64,000 bases of DNA, from assembly GCA_937997485.1 (NCBI GenBank), contig CALKTH010000009.1, forward strand, positions 1 through 64,000, written 5' to 3'. The first letter of the stretch is position 1. Each line of letters starts with the position of its first letter. The position numbers and the translations under genes were made by a program. The notes under the pieces were generated by a model. It was not told the DNA's origin, did not search any database, and saw only the letters and a program-made list of their open reading frames with translations. The DNA comes from an uncultured Acidimicrobiales bacterium. GTDB taxonomy: Bacteria; Actinomycetota; Acidimicrobiia; Acidimicrobiales; SZUA-35. This document shows, in pieces, positions 7,995-16,873 of this stretch.

Positions 7995-9014
7995 ATGTCA
8001 GGAAATGCCAGCTTCACGTTCGACGACGTTGCCGCCATCTCGCTCGAGCGTTGCATCGCTCCGGTAACGGTGACTTCTGCCGACATCGACGAGCGCTTGG
8101 CGCCGTTCTTGGAGCGCATTGGCTCCGAGCCTGGGTTGTTGCAGAATCTGGCGGGAATCGAGGAACGGCGGCAGTGGCCTGAGGGCGTGTCGTTCATGGA
8201 TGCGGCCGCGATGGCAGCCGAGAAGGCGCTGGCTTCGGCCGGAGTTTCTGCCGATCAGATCGGATTGCTGATCGACACCAGCGTCTGCCGCGAGCGGCTC
8301 GAGCCGTCCAGCGCAGTGACTGTCCACGACCTACTCGGACTCCCCACCGACTGCATCAATTACGATCTGTCGAACGCATGCCTCGGCTTCCTCAACGGCA
8401 TCCACCTTGCTGGCGTGATGATCGAGTCGGGCCAGATTGACTACGCATTGGTGGTCGACGGCGAAGGCACCCGCGAGATCCACAACAACACGATCGAGCG
8501 CCTCCTCCAGGAGGATTCCTCGCTCGATGATCTGTTCTCGAACTTCGCCAGCCTCACGCTCGGCTCGGGATCAGCGGCGATGGTTCTCGGCCGGCACTCG
8601 CAGAATCCAGGCAGCCACAAGGTGGTCCGTGGCTTCTTCCGGGCCATGACCGAGCACCACGACCTGTGCGTCGGCTCGCTCGACGGGATGCGGACCGATG
8701 CACGAGCGCTGCTCGACGCTGGAACGGGCTTGGCCAAGATCGCGTGGGACGAGGCCGAAAAAGATGACTGGCAGGGTCTTGATCGTTACATCCTGCATCA
8801 GGTCTCCAAGGTGCACACCGCAGCCATGATCGATGTGCTCGGCCTCGATGCCAGCCGTGTCCCGATGACGTTCCCCACCTACGGAAACATCGGACCGGCA
8901 GCAATTCCGTTCACGCTCGCCGACGTGCAGGACACCTTGAGCGAAGGCGACCGGGTGCTGTGCATGGGCATCGGGTCTGGCTTGAACGCATCGGTCATCG
9001 AACTTCTCTGGTGA
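7995..9014 (+). CDS. oleA: OleA, thiolase-fold acyl-CoA head-to-head condensing enzyme
   Basis: 339 aa from ATG 7995; a longer open frame starts at 7893 but the family begins with MxGNAxF as here, and the Xanthomonas enzyme is 338 aa. OleA joins two fatty acyl-CoAs by non-decarboxylative Claisen condensation to a 2-alkyl-3-ketoacid. All active-site residues are present: Cys129 in SNACLGF, Glu103 in RLEPSS (the base donated across the dimer), His268 in LHQVSK and Asn298 in TYGNIGP. It is the first gene of a coupled oleA-oleBC-oleD operon, with its TGA overlapping the GTG of oleBC. Confidence 0.95.
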   Translation: MSGNASFTFDDVAAISLERCIAPVTVTSADIDERLAPFLERIGSEPGLLQNLAGIEERRQWPEGVSFMDAAAMAAEKALASAGVSADQIGLLIDTSVCRERLEPSSAVTVHDLLGLPTDCINYDLSNACLGFLNGIHLAGVMIESGQIDYALVVDGEGTREIHNNTIERLLQEDSSLDDLFSNFASLTLGSGSAAMVLGRHSQNPGSHKVVRGFFRAMTEHHDLCVGSLDGMRTDARALLDAGTGLAKIAWDEAEKDDWQGLDRYILHQVSKVHTAAMIDVLGLDASRVPMTFPTYGNIGPAAIPFTLADVQDTLSEGDRVLCMGIGSGLNASVIELLW

Positions 9015-11668
9015 CCGTGGCACGGGGTCCGTTGTTTCGCGATGCGGCTCGCCTTCCGCCTTCGGATCTTCCCGGCCTCGATCCGTCGTGGTCCGACTTG
9101 GTCCACGTTCCCGGTCTCGACGGCGTTGGCCGCACGTTCCATGTGCTCGATACGCACGCCGGTCGTGAAGATCTCGCTGATGTGCGTCGGACGCTCTTTT
9201 GTGTGCACGGAAATCCTTCGTGGTCGTATCTGTGGCGAAATCTTGTTGCCACGGCTGCCGCCAATACCCGGGTCGTGGCCGTTGATCAATTGGAGATGGG
9301 GTTCTCCGAGCGAACGGGGATGCGGCGTCGGCTCGGCCGACGTGTCGACGATCTGACAGCACTCAGCGACAAGCTGCGGATCACCGGCGCTGATGCCAGC
9401 GGCGCCGTGGTTTCAGTCGGGCATGACTGGGGCGGTGCAATCTCACTCGGCTGGGCGCTCGACCATCTCGATCAACTCGAGCGGGTCATCCTTCTGAACA
9501 CAGCCGTCCATCAGCCCGAGGGCGCGACGGCTCCCAACATCATCCGGGCCGTGCGCTCAGGTGGCCTGTTGCGGCGCATCACCGTCGACACACCCGCCTT
9601 CATTTTGGGCGCCACCGACCTCACGCGAGCTCGTCCGGACCCCAAGGTGCGCCAGGCCTTCTTGGCTCCCTACCAGGGGCGTGAACGACGAGCCGCCATC
9701 GAACACTTCGTCGAAGACATTCCCTTGGAAGAGGGGCACCCGAGTGCGGATCGGCTCGATGCGATCGCGGACGGAATCGGTCCGTCGCTGGCCGACACGC
9801 CGGTCTTGATGCTGTGGGGGCCGTCCGATCCAGTGTTCAGCGACCTGTATCTCCACGACCTGGAGCGGCGTCTCCCGCACGCAAACGTGCACCGTTTCGT
9901 TGGCGCCGCGCACTTCGTTTCTGAAGACGCCGATGTCGTGACGCCGATCTGGGACTGGCTCGCGCCAACCAGACGTCCCCCTGCTCCCCTGCCGCCATCC
10001 CGTGAGCGGCGTTCACCGCTGTGGTCGAGAGTGCTGAATGCTCGGGGCGAATCCGAAGGGGCGGCGGAACGGGCCGCCGTGATCGAGATGTCACCGTTGC
10101 GGCGCATCACCTTCGGAGAGCTGGGGCAGCGTATCGGTGCGGTGGTGCTCGGGCTGCAGTCCAACGGGGTGTCGAAGGGCGATCGGGTGGCCCTCATGAT
10201 TCCGCCCGGGATCGATCTGACCGTTGCTCTCTACGCCTGCTGGCGGCTGGGTGCAGTGGCCGTGCTGGTTGACGCGGGCCTCGGGCCCCGAGGCATGAGC
10301 CGAGCCCTGGCCAGTGCAGCCCCAGACCATCTCATCGGCATTCCGAAGGCCCTCGCCGCGGCCAAGACGTTCGGATGGCCCGGTCGACGCTTATCGCCTC
10401 ACGCGTTGCCGCCGACTCAAGCCGCGGCGCTTGGAGTTGTCGCCGACCTGGAGTCCATGGATGGCATCGGTGACGGTGCAGAGCTACCTCCCGGTCCAGA
10501 GGCGGATGATGAGGCCATCGTGGTGTTCACGTCGGGAGCGACCGGACCATCGAAGGGCGTTGTGTACCGGCACCGTGAAGTCGAGGCCCAGAGAGACGCA
10601 CTCATCGGCCACTATGAGATCTCGCCTGATGACCGTCTCGTTGCTGCCTTCGCTCCCTTCGCTCTCTATGGTCCAGCGATGGGGATCACGTCGGTGGTGC
10701 CCGACATGGATGTGACGGCGCCCGGCACATTGAATGCAACCAGGCTGGGAGATGCTGTCACCGAGGCCCGAGCCACGTTGGTCTTCGCCTCACCGGCAGC
10801 GCTCGCCAGTGTCGTTCGCACCTCGGATCAGCTGACCGCTGACCACCACGCCGCGCTCTTGCATGTACGCACGCTCATGTCCGCCGGTGCCCCGGTGCGC
10901 CCAAGCCTTCTCGACGCGGCGAAGGCGCTGGTTCCCAGTGCAACGGCCCACACGCCCTATGGCATGACCGAGGTGCTGCCGGTGGCCGACATCGTCTCGC
11001 CTCCCGGCACCCCGACAGCGGCAATCGACGCAGCAGGCGGCGAGGGAGACGGGGTGTGCGTCGGTCTCCCGCTCAGTGGAGTGGAGGTCAGCGTCGATCC
11101 GTTCGATTCGATGGGAGCCTCCACCGGCGCGCTGACGACCGCCCCGATGGTGGCCGGCGAAATCGTGATCCGGGCCCGCCACGCTCGCCACGGATACGAC
11201 CGCTTGTGGCACACCGAGTTCCGTGCCTCCCAACCGGCTGGTCACCATCGAACTGGTGACGTTGGCCACCTCGATATGGCCGGGCGGCTCTGGGTTGGGG
11301 GGAGAACCGGTCACGTGATCACCAGCGCAAACGGACCCGTGATGCCCGTGGCCGTCGAGCAGGCGGCCGAGGACGTCGCCGAGGTTGGCGTCGCGTCAGC
11401 GGTGGGTGTTGGTCCAGCAGGCCGGCAAGTTGTGGTCATTGTGCTGGAAGAAGCGAATCCTCGGCGACGGCCAGGATCGCCATCGCTTGCACTTCAGGAC
11501 CAGGTTCGAGCCGCGGTCAGGCGGCGACGACCCGAACTCGACATTGCTGCGGTGCTCTCGGTGCCGAAGCTGCCCGTCGATCGCCGGCACAATTCGAAGA
11601 TCGATCGGTCCCGCGTCGCGACGTGGGCCGAGCGAGTCCTGGCCGGCAAATCGCCAGGGCGGCTCTGA
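9011..11668 (+). CDS. oleBC: OleBC fusion: beta-lactone decarboxylase plus beta-lactone synthetase
   Basis: 885 aa from the GTG at 9011, which overlaps the oleA stop (GTGA); the open frame continues to 8960 but that start lies inside oleA. Residues 1-320 are a haloalkane-dehalogenase-like alpha/beta hydrolase (OleB): HGNPSW at 67-72, nucleophile Asp139 in GHDWGG, His301 in AAHFVSE. A Pro-rich linker (319-336) leads to an AMP-ligase-like domain (OleC) with P-loop TSGATGPSKG at 507-516 and an YGMTEVLP motif. OleC closes a 2-alkyl-3-hydroxyacid to a cis-beta-lactone using ATP; OleB releases CO2 to give the cis-olefin. Fused OleBC is known from Micrococcus and other actinobacteria. Confidence 0.93.
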   Translation: MTVARGPLFRDAARLPPSDLPGLDPSWSDLVHVPGLDGVGRTFHVLDTHAGREDLADVRRTLFCVHGNPSWSYLWRNLVATAAANTRVVAVDQLEMGFSERTGMRRRLGRRVDDLTALSDKLRITGADASGAVVSVGHDWGGAISLGWALDHLDQLERVILLNTAVHQPEGATAPNIIRAVRSGGLLRRITVDTPAFILGATDLTRARPDPKVRQAFLAPYQGRERRAAIEHFVEDIPLEEGHPSADRLDAIADGIGPSLADTPVLMLWGPSDPVFSDLYLHDLERRLPHANVHRFVGAAHFVSEDADVVTPIWDWLAPTRRPPAPLPPSRERRSPLWSRVLNARGESEGAAERAAVIEMSPLRRITFGELGQRIGAVVLGLQSNGVSKGDRVALMIPPGIDLTVALYACWRLGAVAVLVDAGLGPRGMSRALASAAPDHLIGIPKALAAAKTFGWPGRRLSPHALPPTQAAALGVVADLESMDGIGDGAELPPGPEADDEAIVVFTSGATGPSKGVVYRHREVEAQRDALIGHYEISPDDRLVAAFAPFALYGPAMGITSVVPDMDVTAPGTLNATRLGDAVTEARATLVFASPAALASVVRTSDQLTADHHAALLHVRTLMSAGAPVRPSLLDAAKALVPSATAHTPYGMTEVLPVADIVSPPGTPTAAIDAAGGEGDGVCVGLPLSGVEVSVDPFDSMGASTGALTTAPMVAGEIVIRARHARHGYDRLWHTEFRASQPAGHHRTGDVGHLDMAGRLWVGGRTGHVITSANGPVMPVAVEQAAEDVAEVGVASAVGVGPAGRQVVVIVLEEANPRRRPGSPSLALQDQVRAAVRRRRPELDIAAVLSVPKLPVDRRHNSKIDRSRVATWAERVLAGKSPGRL

Positions 11669-12666
11669 TGCGGATCCTGGTCACCGGTGCCACGAGCATG
11701 ATCGGGTCCGAAGTTGTCCGGCAGCTGATCGCCAGGGGCGATGAGGTGACGACGTTTCAACGTCGACCAAGTCAGCTTCCCGTGGCGGAGGTTCTCGGTG
11801 ACCTCACCGAGCCGTCCGAGGTCGGGGCGGCCACTCGTGAACAGGATGCCGTCATTCACCTGGCAGCCAAGGTTGGCGTGACCGGTTCGCTCTCTGCCTT
11901 CGATCAGGTCAACGTCGGCGGCACGCTGTCGCTCGCCGCCAGCGCACGCCGGAGCGGTGTGCGGCGCTTTGTTCACGTCTCTTCCCCGTCGGTGGCCCAT
12001 TCAGGACAGCCCCTTGTCGCCGCGCCCGCTGGCCCGGCCGACCCTGAGCACACTCGTGGTCACTACGCCACGACCAAGGCTGAAGCTGAGCGGGCGTTGT
12101 TGCGGCAGAGCTCTGACGACATGCGGATCGTGGCGTTGCGACCCCATCTTGTGTGGGGCCCAGGAGACGAGCAGCTTGTGGGACGCATCGTCGAGCGAGC
12201 CCAACAGGGTCGGCTCGCGTTCGTCGGCTCCGGGCTGGCGCTGATCGACAGCACGTATGTCGAGAATGCCGCATCGGCCATGGTGGCTGCCGTCGACCGA
12301 CTCGGTGAGGACGCTGGTGAGAACGTGGCCGGTCGGGCGCTGGTCGTCTCGAACGGGCAGCCCCGCACCGTGGTGGAGCTGGTTGAGCGCATTCTCCAGT
12401 CCTGCGGGGTGCATTCGGGAGTCGGTCAGAACCGTGCGGCTCGCCGGCACGTGCCATTCCGACTGGCCTTTGGTGTTGGTGCCGTGGCCGAACGGATATG
12501 GGAACGAAGGGGCCGCTCCGACGATCCACCCATGACGAGCTTCCTCGCTGAACAACTCGCCACGGCGCACTGGTTCGATCAGTTGGAAACGCAGCGTCTA
12601 TTGCAGTGGCGACCGACGGTAGATCTCGATACCGGCTTCGAACGGTTGGCCGCTAGCCGCAGTTGA
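11668..12666 (+). CDS. oleD: OleD, NADPH-dependent 2-alkyl-3-ketoacid reductase
   Basis: 332 aa from ATG 11668, which shares one base with the oleBC stop (TGATG). It is an extended SDR/epimerase-fold enzyme: GATSMIG nucleotide motif at residues 7-13, HVSSPS serine motif near 108, and YATTK catalytic pair near 133-137. In the pathway it reduces the OleA product to the 2-alkyl-3-hydroxyacid used by OleC. The last 14 bases overlap the end of the convergent metallopeptidase gene. Confidence 0.93.
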   Translation: MRILVTGATSMIGSEVVRQLIARGDEVTTFQRRPSQLPVAEVLGDLTEPSEVGAATREQDAVIHLAAKVGVTGSLSAFDQVNVGGTLSLAASARRSGVRRFVHVSSPSVAHSGQPLVAAPAGPADPEHTRGHYATTKAEAERALLRQSSDDMRIVALRPHLVWGPGDEQLVGRIVERAQQGRLAFVGSGLALIDSTYVENAASAMVAAVDRLGEDAGENVAGRALVVSNGQPRTVVELVERILQSCGVHSGVGQNRAARRHVPFRLAFGVGAVAERIWERRGRSDDPPMTSFLAEQLATAHWFDQLETQRLLQWRPTVDLDTGFERLAASRS

Positions 12667-13558
12667 CGAAGTTGTTCTCGGTCGGCCCGAGCCCGAGGGC
12701 GCGAGCGTTGTCTCGCATCTCGGCCAGAACCGGGTACTGATCGAAGAAGTCGAGGCGGGGCTGCACCTCGGCCGGCATGTCGACGTCCCACACATAGGCA
12801 GAGAACGCCTCCGCGAAGTCTTCTTCCGGGTGACTCGCAGCGTAGGAACCGGGGAAGGCAGGGTCCAATGAGCATCGGGTTTCGCCACCCGCTTCGTCCT
12901 GGCCACCATCTGGCAGGTCCGCGACTTGTTGCGGACTCCAGAAGGTGTCGACCCAGGCAGTGATGTACGCATCCGGCTGGAAGCAGCCGAATCCGTTGTA
13001 GAACGTGTCGCACTCGTCCGGCCCGAACGCGACATCGATCTGATCGGTGGTTTGGGCAAAGACGTGGGTGAGCTCGTGAGCCATCGTCAACCGCAGCTCG
13101 GCCGGATCGTTCTCGCTCGCTTCGATGTCAATGGCGATCACGAAGGCTTCGGAGTCATTGTCGACTGGGCCCGCGAACGCGACGGTGCCGTCACCGTTCG
13201 ACTCGTAGCCGGCGACAACAACGACCGGAGCGACGAGTTCTGCCGGAGCGACCTCCACGAGATCGTTCCAGGACTGGACCACGGTCTCGTTCGGTTCACC
13301 GATGCAGGGCTCCTCGGCAATGGCGCCATCGACAACGCCGTAGGCGCTCAGCAGAAGACCCGAGTCCTCGCCGATGTCTCGGCGATTGCAGCCAGAGACG
13401 AAGACCGAATCCTCACCGTCTTCGGATGTGGGCAGCGTGGCGACCGGCACCGTCGTGGGCCCGCCTGCATCATCTTCCGCCGACTCAAGCCACGAGCAGG
13501 AGCCGCAAAGCAACGCGAGGGCAAAGAGAAGCGGCATGACCGCGGTTCGAACCAGCAC
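12653..13558 (-). CDS. Lipoprotein with HExxH metallopeptidase motif
   Basis: 301 aa. A lipoprotein signal ends at Cys21 (LLCGSC). The body contains AHELTH (161-165, zinc-binding HExxH) and, about 100 residues later, EEDFAEAFSAYVW, a likely third ligand or structural helix as seen in several putative gluzincin-like families. It is probably a surface-anchored zinc protease, but the family could not be named. Three or more Cys pairs suggest disulfides. The gene is convergent with oleD and lies downstream of thrB on the same strand with 77 bases between. Confidence 0.75.
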   Translation of the reverse strand: MLVRTAVMPLLFALALLCGSCSWLESAEDDAGGPTTVPVATLPTSEDGEDSVFVSGCNRRDIGEDSGLLLSAYGVVDGAIAEEPCIGEPNETVVQSWNDLVEVAPAELVAPVVVVAGYESNGDGTVAFAGPVDNDSEAFVIAIDIEASENDPAELRLTMAHELTHVFAQTTDQIDVAFGPDECDTFYNGFGCFQPDAYITAWVDTFWSPQQVADLPDGGQDEAGGETRCSLDPAFPGSYAASHPEEDFAEAFSAYVWDVDMPAEVQPRLDFFDQYPVLAEMRDNARALGLGPTENNFVNCG

Positions 13559-13635
13559 CGCGAAAGGCTAACGGGGACCGCTCATCGTTCTGATCCTGCT
13601 CGTGCGATGCTGCGCTCCTTGACACGGATGCGGTG

Positions 13636-14466
13636 TCAAACGGGCACGGCGCCGTCGAGGTCGAGACCCGGTGCGATGACGCGACCGGTCGACGGCAGGG
13701 CCTCGATGACCGATTGCCCCTCCCCCGGCTCCACCACGATGGCGACGGTTGGGCCCGACCCGCTCAGCCAGGCCGCGTGAGCTCCGGCTTCCAGCGCGGC
13801 CTCCACGGCGAGCTTGGTCTCCGGGGCGGCAGCGAGCCGCTCGGGCTGGTGGAGTCGGTCTTCGGTAGCCCGCCGCAAGAGCGAGGCGTCTCCCTCGTAC
13901 ATGGCAGCCATCAGCAGTCCGACCCGGCCCAGATTGAACACGGCGTCGGCCCGGCTGATGTGATCCGCCATCTTTGCCCGTGACTCGTCGGTCGGTGTGG
14001 TGTTCAACTCCGGCACCCAAAGCAGCAGTTCGCCGGGCAGTGCGGCGTTGATCCGGTGCGGCAGACCACCGGCGATGATGTGGGTTCCACCGAAGACGGC
14101 AGGCGCCGCGTTATCGCCGTGACCCTCGAGCTCAACAACGATGCGGTAGCCAAGTTCCTGGGCCTCGGCCACATCGAGACCTCGTTCGAGGAAGGCCAGA
14201 ACCGCGCCGGCGGCGCGACCAGCAGCAGAAAAGCCGAGACCTCGGCTGGGCGGGAGCTCGAAGTCGAAGAAGATGTCTTTCGTTCCGCCGGCCATCTCGT
14301 AGGCGATCCGAGCAATGTGGTCCGGGCCACAGGGAGTGCCGTCGTTGTTCGCGCTCGTTGGCAGCGGCTCGTTTGCGGCTCGAACGGCACAGGCAACGGC
14401 GAGGCCGAGCACGTCGAAACCTGGACCGAGGTTGGCGGAGGAGCCCGGGGCTGTCACGATCGTCAC
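13636..14466 (-). CDS. thrB: Homoserine kinase, GHMP family
   Basis: 276 aa. ThrB phosphorylates homoserine on the way to threonine. The N-terminal APGSSANLGPGFDVLGLA is the family signature, and residues 72-83 (PPSRGLGFSAAG) form the GHMP ATP-binding loop. The usual GLGSSAA reads GLGFSAA, with Phe in place of one Ser. The C-terminal AWLSGSGPTVA motif near residue 235 completes the active site. thrC and hom are not adjacent in this window. It shares the strand with the TSUP gene upstream, separated by a hairpin. Confidence 0.9.
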   Translation of the reverse strand: MTIVTAPGSSANLGPGFDVLGLAVACAVRAANEPLPTSANNDGTPCGPDHIARIAYEMAGGTKDIFFDFELPPSRGLGFSAAGRAAGAVLAFLERGLDVAEAQELGYRIVVELEGHGDNAAPAVFGGTHIIAGGLPHRINAALPGELLLWVPELNTTPTDESRAKMADHISRADAVFNLGRVGLLMAAMYEGDASLLRRATEDRLHQPERLAAAPETKLAVEAALEAGAHAAWLSGSGPTVAIVVEPGEGQSVIEALPSTGRVIAPGLDLDGAVPV

Positions 14467-14471
14467 GGCGC

Positions 14472-14495
14472 AAGACTAGGCCGCTCGGCCGTCTT
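14472..14495 (-). terminator. Hairpin between TSUP permease gene and thrB
   Basis: AAGAC plus GGCC pair with GGCC plus GTCTT around a GCTC loop, with a two-base TA bulge. It sits 31 bases past the stop of the TSUP gene and just upstream of the thrB start, so it may end or attenuate read-through. Confidence 0.5.
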
Positions 14496-14525
14496 CCTCG
14501 TGGGGAAATGGCTGGATATCTGGGC

Positions 14526-15368
14526 TCAATCAACGAGGAGCAGCAGCGCTCCGACAACAAGTGAAACCAGGATGATGTTGTCGAAGACTCGTTGGTTGAC
14601 TCGGGTCACAAACGCCCGACCGAGGAGAATCCCCGGGCCGATGAGCAAGGCAGTGGGAGCGAGCCGGAGCAGGACATCGACTTCGACGAGTTCGGCTGCG
14701 ATGTAGCCGGGAACCTTCATCCAGTTGATGAAGAAGAAGAGCGCGGCACTGCTTGCCACGTAGGCGCGGGGTGGCACACGTTCAGTGAGGAGGTAGACGG
14801 CAACAGGTGGTCCCCCGACGTGGGCGATTGTGGAGGTGACGCCGGCGGCCGTGCCAGCCGCCCAACCCCAGATGGGCGCCAGCGGTGTCCGACCTCCTGC
14901 CGGAACTGGGCCCGGGGTTCGACGGAGGCCGGCCAATCGATAGAGGACGAATGCGATGGTCACGACGGCGATGCCGATCCGTAGGCCATCGTCGGACAGA
15001 GATTGGAGGGCAATGCTGGCGACGAAGACACCAACCGTTGCACCCGGGATGAGGCGTCGGATGATGGAGCTGTCCCAATGGCCCCAGTGCGCCCAGAGGG
15101 CAAAGACGTCGCCGATCATCAGCAACGGCAGCAGCACGCCGATGGCCACGCTGGTTGGCACCGCGACAGCAACGAGGATGGTCATGAGCGGGCCTAGGCC
15201 GCTGAAGCCTCCCTTCGCGATACCGAGGAGCAGGGCCGCGGCCGCAACGGCGAGCACGACGCCCAGCGTGACGTCCACCGGGGCAGGGCCATCGGCCGCC
15301 GTGCGGAGCGTCCCCGCACCCGGGCCCTGGGGCAGGGCAATGATGGGGCTGAGCGCGCTGAGCATCAC
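14526..15368 (-). CDS. TSUP (TauE/SafE) family membrane permease
   Basis: 280 aa with about eight membrane helices. The paired repeats of the TauE/SafE fold are visible: GIAKGGFSGLGPLMTIL near 52-68 in the first half and AGVTSTIAHVGGPPVAVYLL near 175-195 in the second. Members export sulfite, sulfoacetate or related organosulfur anions, or import them. The substrate cannot be told from the context: no sulfur-metabolism gene adjoins it. It diverges from an SDR gene with only 40 bases between starts. Confidence 0.9.
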   Translation of the reverse strand: MMLSALSPIIALPQGPGAGTLRTAADGPAPVDVTLGVVLAVAAAALLLGIAKGGFSGLGPLMTILVAVAVPTSVAIGVLLPLLMIGDVFALWAHWGHWDSSIIRRLIPGATVGVFVASIALQSLSDDGLRIGIAVVTIAFVLYRLAGLRRTPGPVPAGGRTPLAPIWGWAAGTAAGVTSTIAHVGGPPVAVYLLTERVPPRAYVASSAALFFFINWMKVPGYIAAELVEVDVLLRLAPTALLIGPGILLGRAFVTRVNQRVFDNIILVSLVVGALLLLVD

Positions 15369-15408
15369 TCCGCTGAACGTACCGGGGGTCGTCCGTTAGT
15401 GTGCGGCC

Positions 15409-16218
15409 ATGGAACTCAATGGAGCTCACGTGTTCATCACCGGCGGGAGTCGGGGCATCGGCGCCGCGATGGCTCGTGCTTTCGCCAAGGAAGGCGCCAA
15501 AGTTTCGCTCGCGGCGCGATCGACCGAGGCCATCGAATCGCTTGCGTCTGAACTCGGCGGGCATGCGTTCTCGGCCGATCTGCTCGACCCCGTCGTCGTT
15601 GACGGGCTGATCGCTCGGGTCGAGGCCGAAGCAGGCCCGATCGACGTCCTCGTCAACAACGCAGGAATCGAAACCACCGAGTGGTTCGAAGAGATCGGTC
15701 GGGACGTGGTGCGGGAAGTCACTCGGGTCAATCTCGAAGTTCCGATGATGCTGACACGCGACGCGATCAACGGCATGGCCGAGCGCGGCTCGGGGCACAT
15801 CGTTGTCACCTCATCACTGGCCGGCACCGGCGGCTTCCCGGGCCTCGCGGTGTATGGCGCAACCAAGGCGGGTCTGACGAACTTCATCGCCGCACTTCGA
15901 ATGGAGCTTCAGGGCAGCGGGATCGGTACCACCGTGGTAGCGCCCGGTCCAGTTGACACCCGGATGTGGACAGCGTTGGAGGAAGAGAACGAGATGGCGC
16001 CCATGCTCAAGCGTCTGAACCAGTTACAGATCATCCCGAAGAAGTCACCGGAGATGTTGGCGGCCAAGACGGTGAAGGCCGTGAAGGCCGACCGGCGCCA
16101 CGTGCGGGTGCCGCGCCGCCTGGCCTCGAACCATTGGTTGCGAGAGGCACCCACTCGGCTCACTGAGGCGTTGCTCAAGGGTGTGCAGGTCGGTCCGACA
16201 CGACCAGGCCAAGGCTGA
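15409..16218 (+). CDS. Short-chain dehydrogenase/reductase
   Basis: 269 aa. TGGSRGIG (residues 11-18), NNAGIE near 82, catalytic Ser in TSSLAG near 137 and YGATK near 149-153. The Arg-containing second strand end (AARST) fits NADP(H). It shares one base with the next gene (TGATG), so it is coupled to the maleylpyruvate-isomerase-like protein and, nine bases further on, to a CoA-transferase. The three may act on one CoA-linked substrate. Confidence 0.92.
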   Translation: MELNGAHVFITGGSRGIGAAMARAFAKEGAKVSLAARSTEAIESLASELGGHAFSADLLDPVVVDGLIARVEAEAGPIDVLVNNAGIETTEWFEEIGRDVVREVTRVNLEVPMMLTRDAINGMAERGSGHIVVTSSLAGTGGFPGLAVYGATKAGLTNFIAALRMELQGSGIGTTVVAPGPVDTRMWTALEEENEMAPMLKRLNQLQIIPKKSPEMLAAKTVKAVKADRRHVRVPRRLASNHWLREAPTRLTEALLKGVQVGPTRPGQG

Positions 16219-16865
16219 TGGCCCTTGCCTCGTCTGATCGGGTTCGTTCACTCGTCATCGACGCGGTCGAATCCACGGCGGACTTTCTGGCGCAGCCCGC
16301 GGTGGCCGATGCTTGGAACCAGCCATCGGCGCTCGACGACATGACCGTCGGAGCGCTTGCCGCCCACACGGTACGAGCAGCTGGGGCAACCATCGCCTAC
16401 CTCGACCGCACGGATCCTGCCTTGGAACCATCAGAGGAAGTGCTCACGCCGACGACCTACTTCCGAGCCGCCCTCGAGGCACCGATTCACGACCAGATCA
16501 AGACCGTGTCCGCCGCGGAGTCCGAGATCGGACCTGAGGCAACGGTCGCTCGGTGCCGGGAGGTCGCCGAGCAGATGCGGGCACGGTTCGCCATCGAGCC
16601 GGAGGACCGCTTGGTCGGGGCCCTCGGTGGTCGAATGCTGTCGCTCGACGACTTTTGCCGGACCCGCTTGATCGAAGTGCTGATTCACCTCGATGATCTC
16701 GCGACCAGTGTCGACGCACCGGCGCCGGTCACTGATCCCGCGGGGATGGCAGAGGTGGTCGACATTCTCCTCGGGATCGCCCGTGACCGACACGGCGACC
16801 ACGTCATGATGCAAGCGCTCGCACGAGGGGAACGCCTGAGCCAATCGGTGTTCCCGGTCGTCTGA
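16218..16865 (+). CDS. Mycothiol-dependent maleylpyruvate isomerase-like (DinB fold) protein
   Basis: 215 aa. The N-terminal part follows the MDMPI/DinB four-helix pattern common in actinobacteria (DMTVGALAAHTVRAAG near residues 34-50, then a second helix pair and LIEVLIHLDDLA near 155). In the family, three residues (His, Glu, His) bind a metal; His44 and His157 are candidates here. Many relatives have no known substrate, so isomerase activity is not claimed. It is coupled with the SDR before it. Confidence 0.75.
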   Translation: MALASSDRVRSLVIDAVESTADFLAQPAVADAWNQPSALDDMTVGALAAHTVRAAGATIAYLDRTDPALEPSEEVLTPTTYFRAALEAPIHDQIKTVSAAESEIGPEATVARCREVAEQMRARFAIEPEDRLVGALGGRMLSLDDFCRTRLIEVLIHLDDLATSVDAPAPVTDPAGMAEVVDILLGIARDRHGDHVMMQALARGERLSQSVFPVV

Positions 16866-16873
16866 TCCGCGCG

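Noticed and set aside
9011-9970. OleB part read as a haloalkane dehalogenase
   Set aside because: The HGNP, GHDWGG and His motifs fit both, but fusion to an AMP-ligase domain between oleA and oleD identifies OleB.
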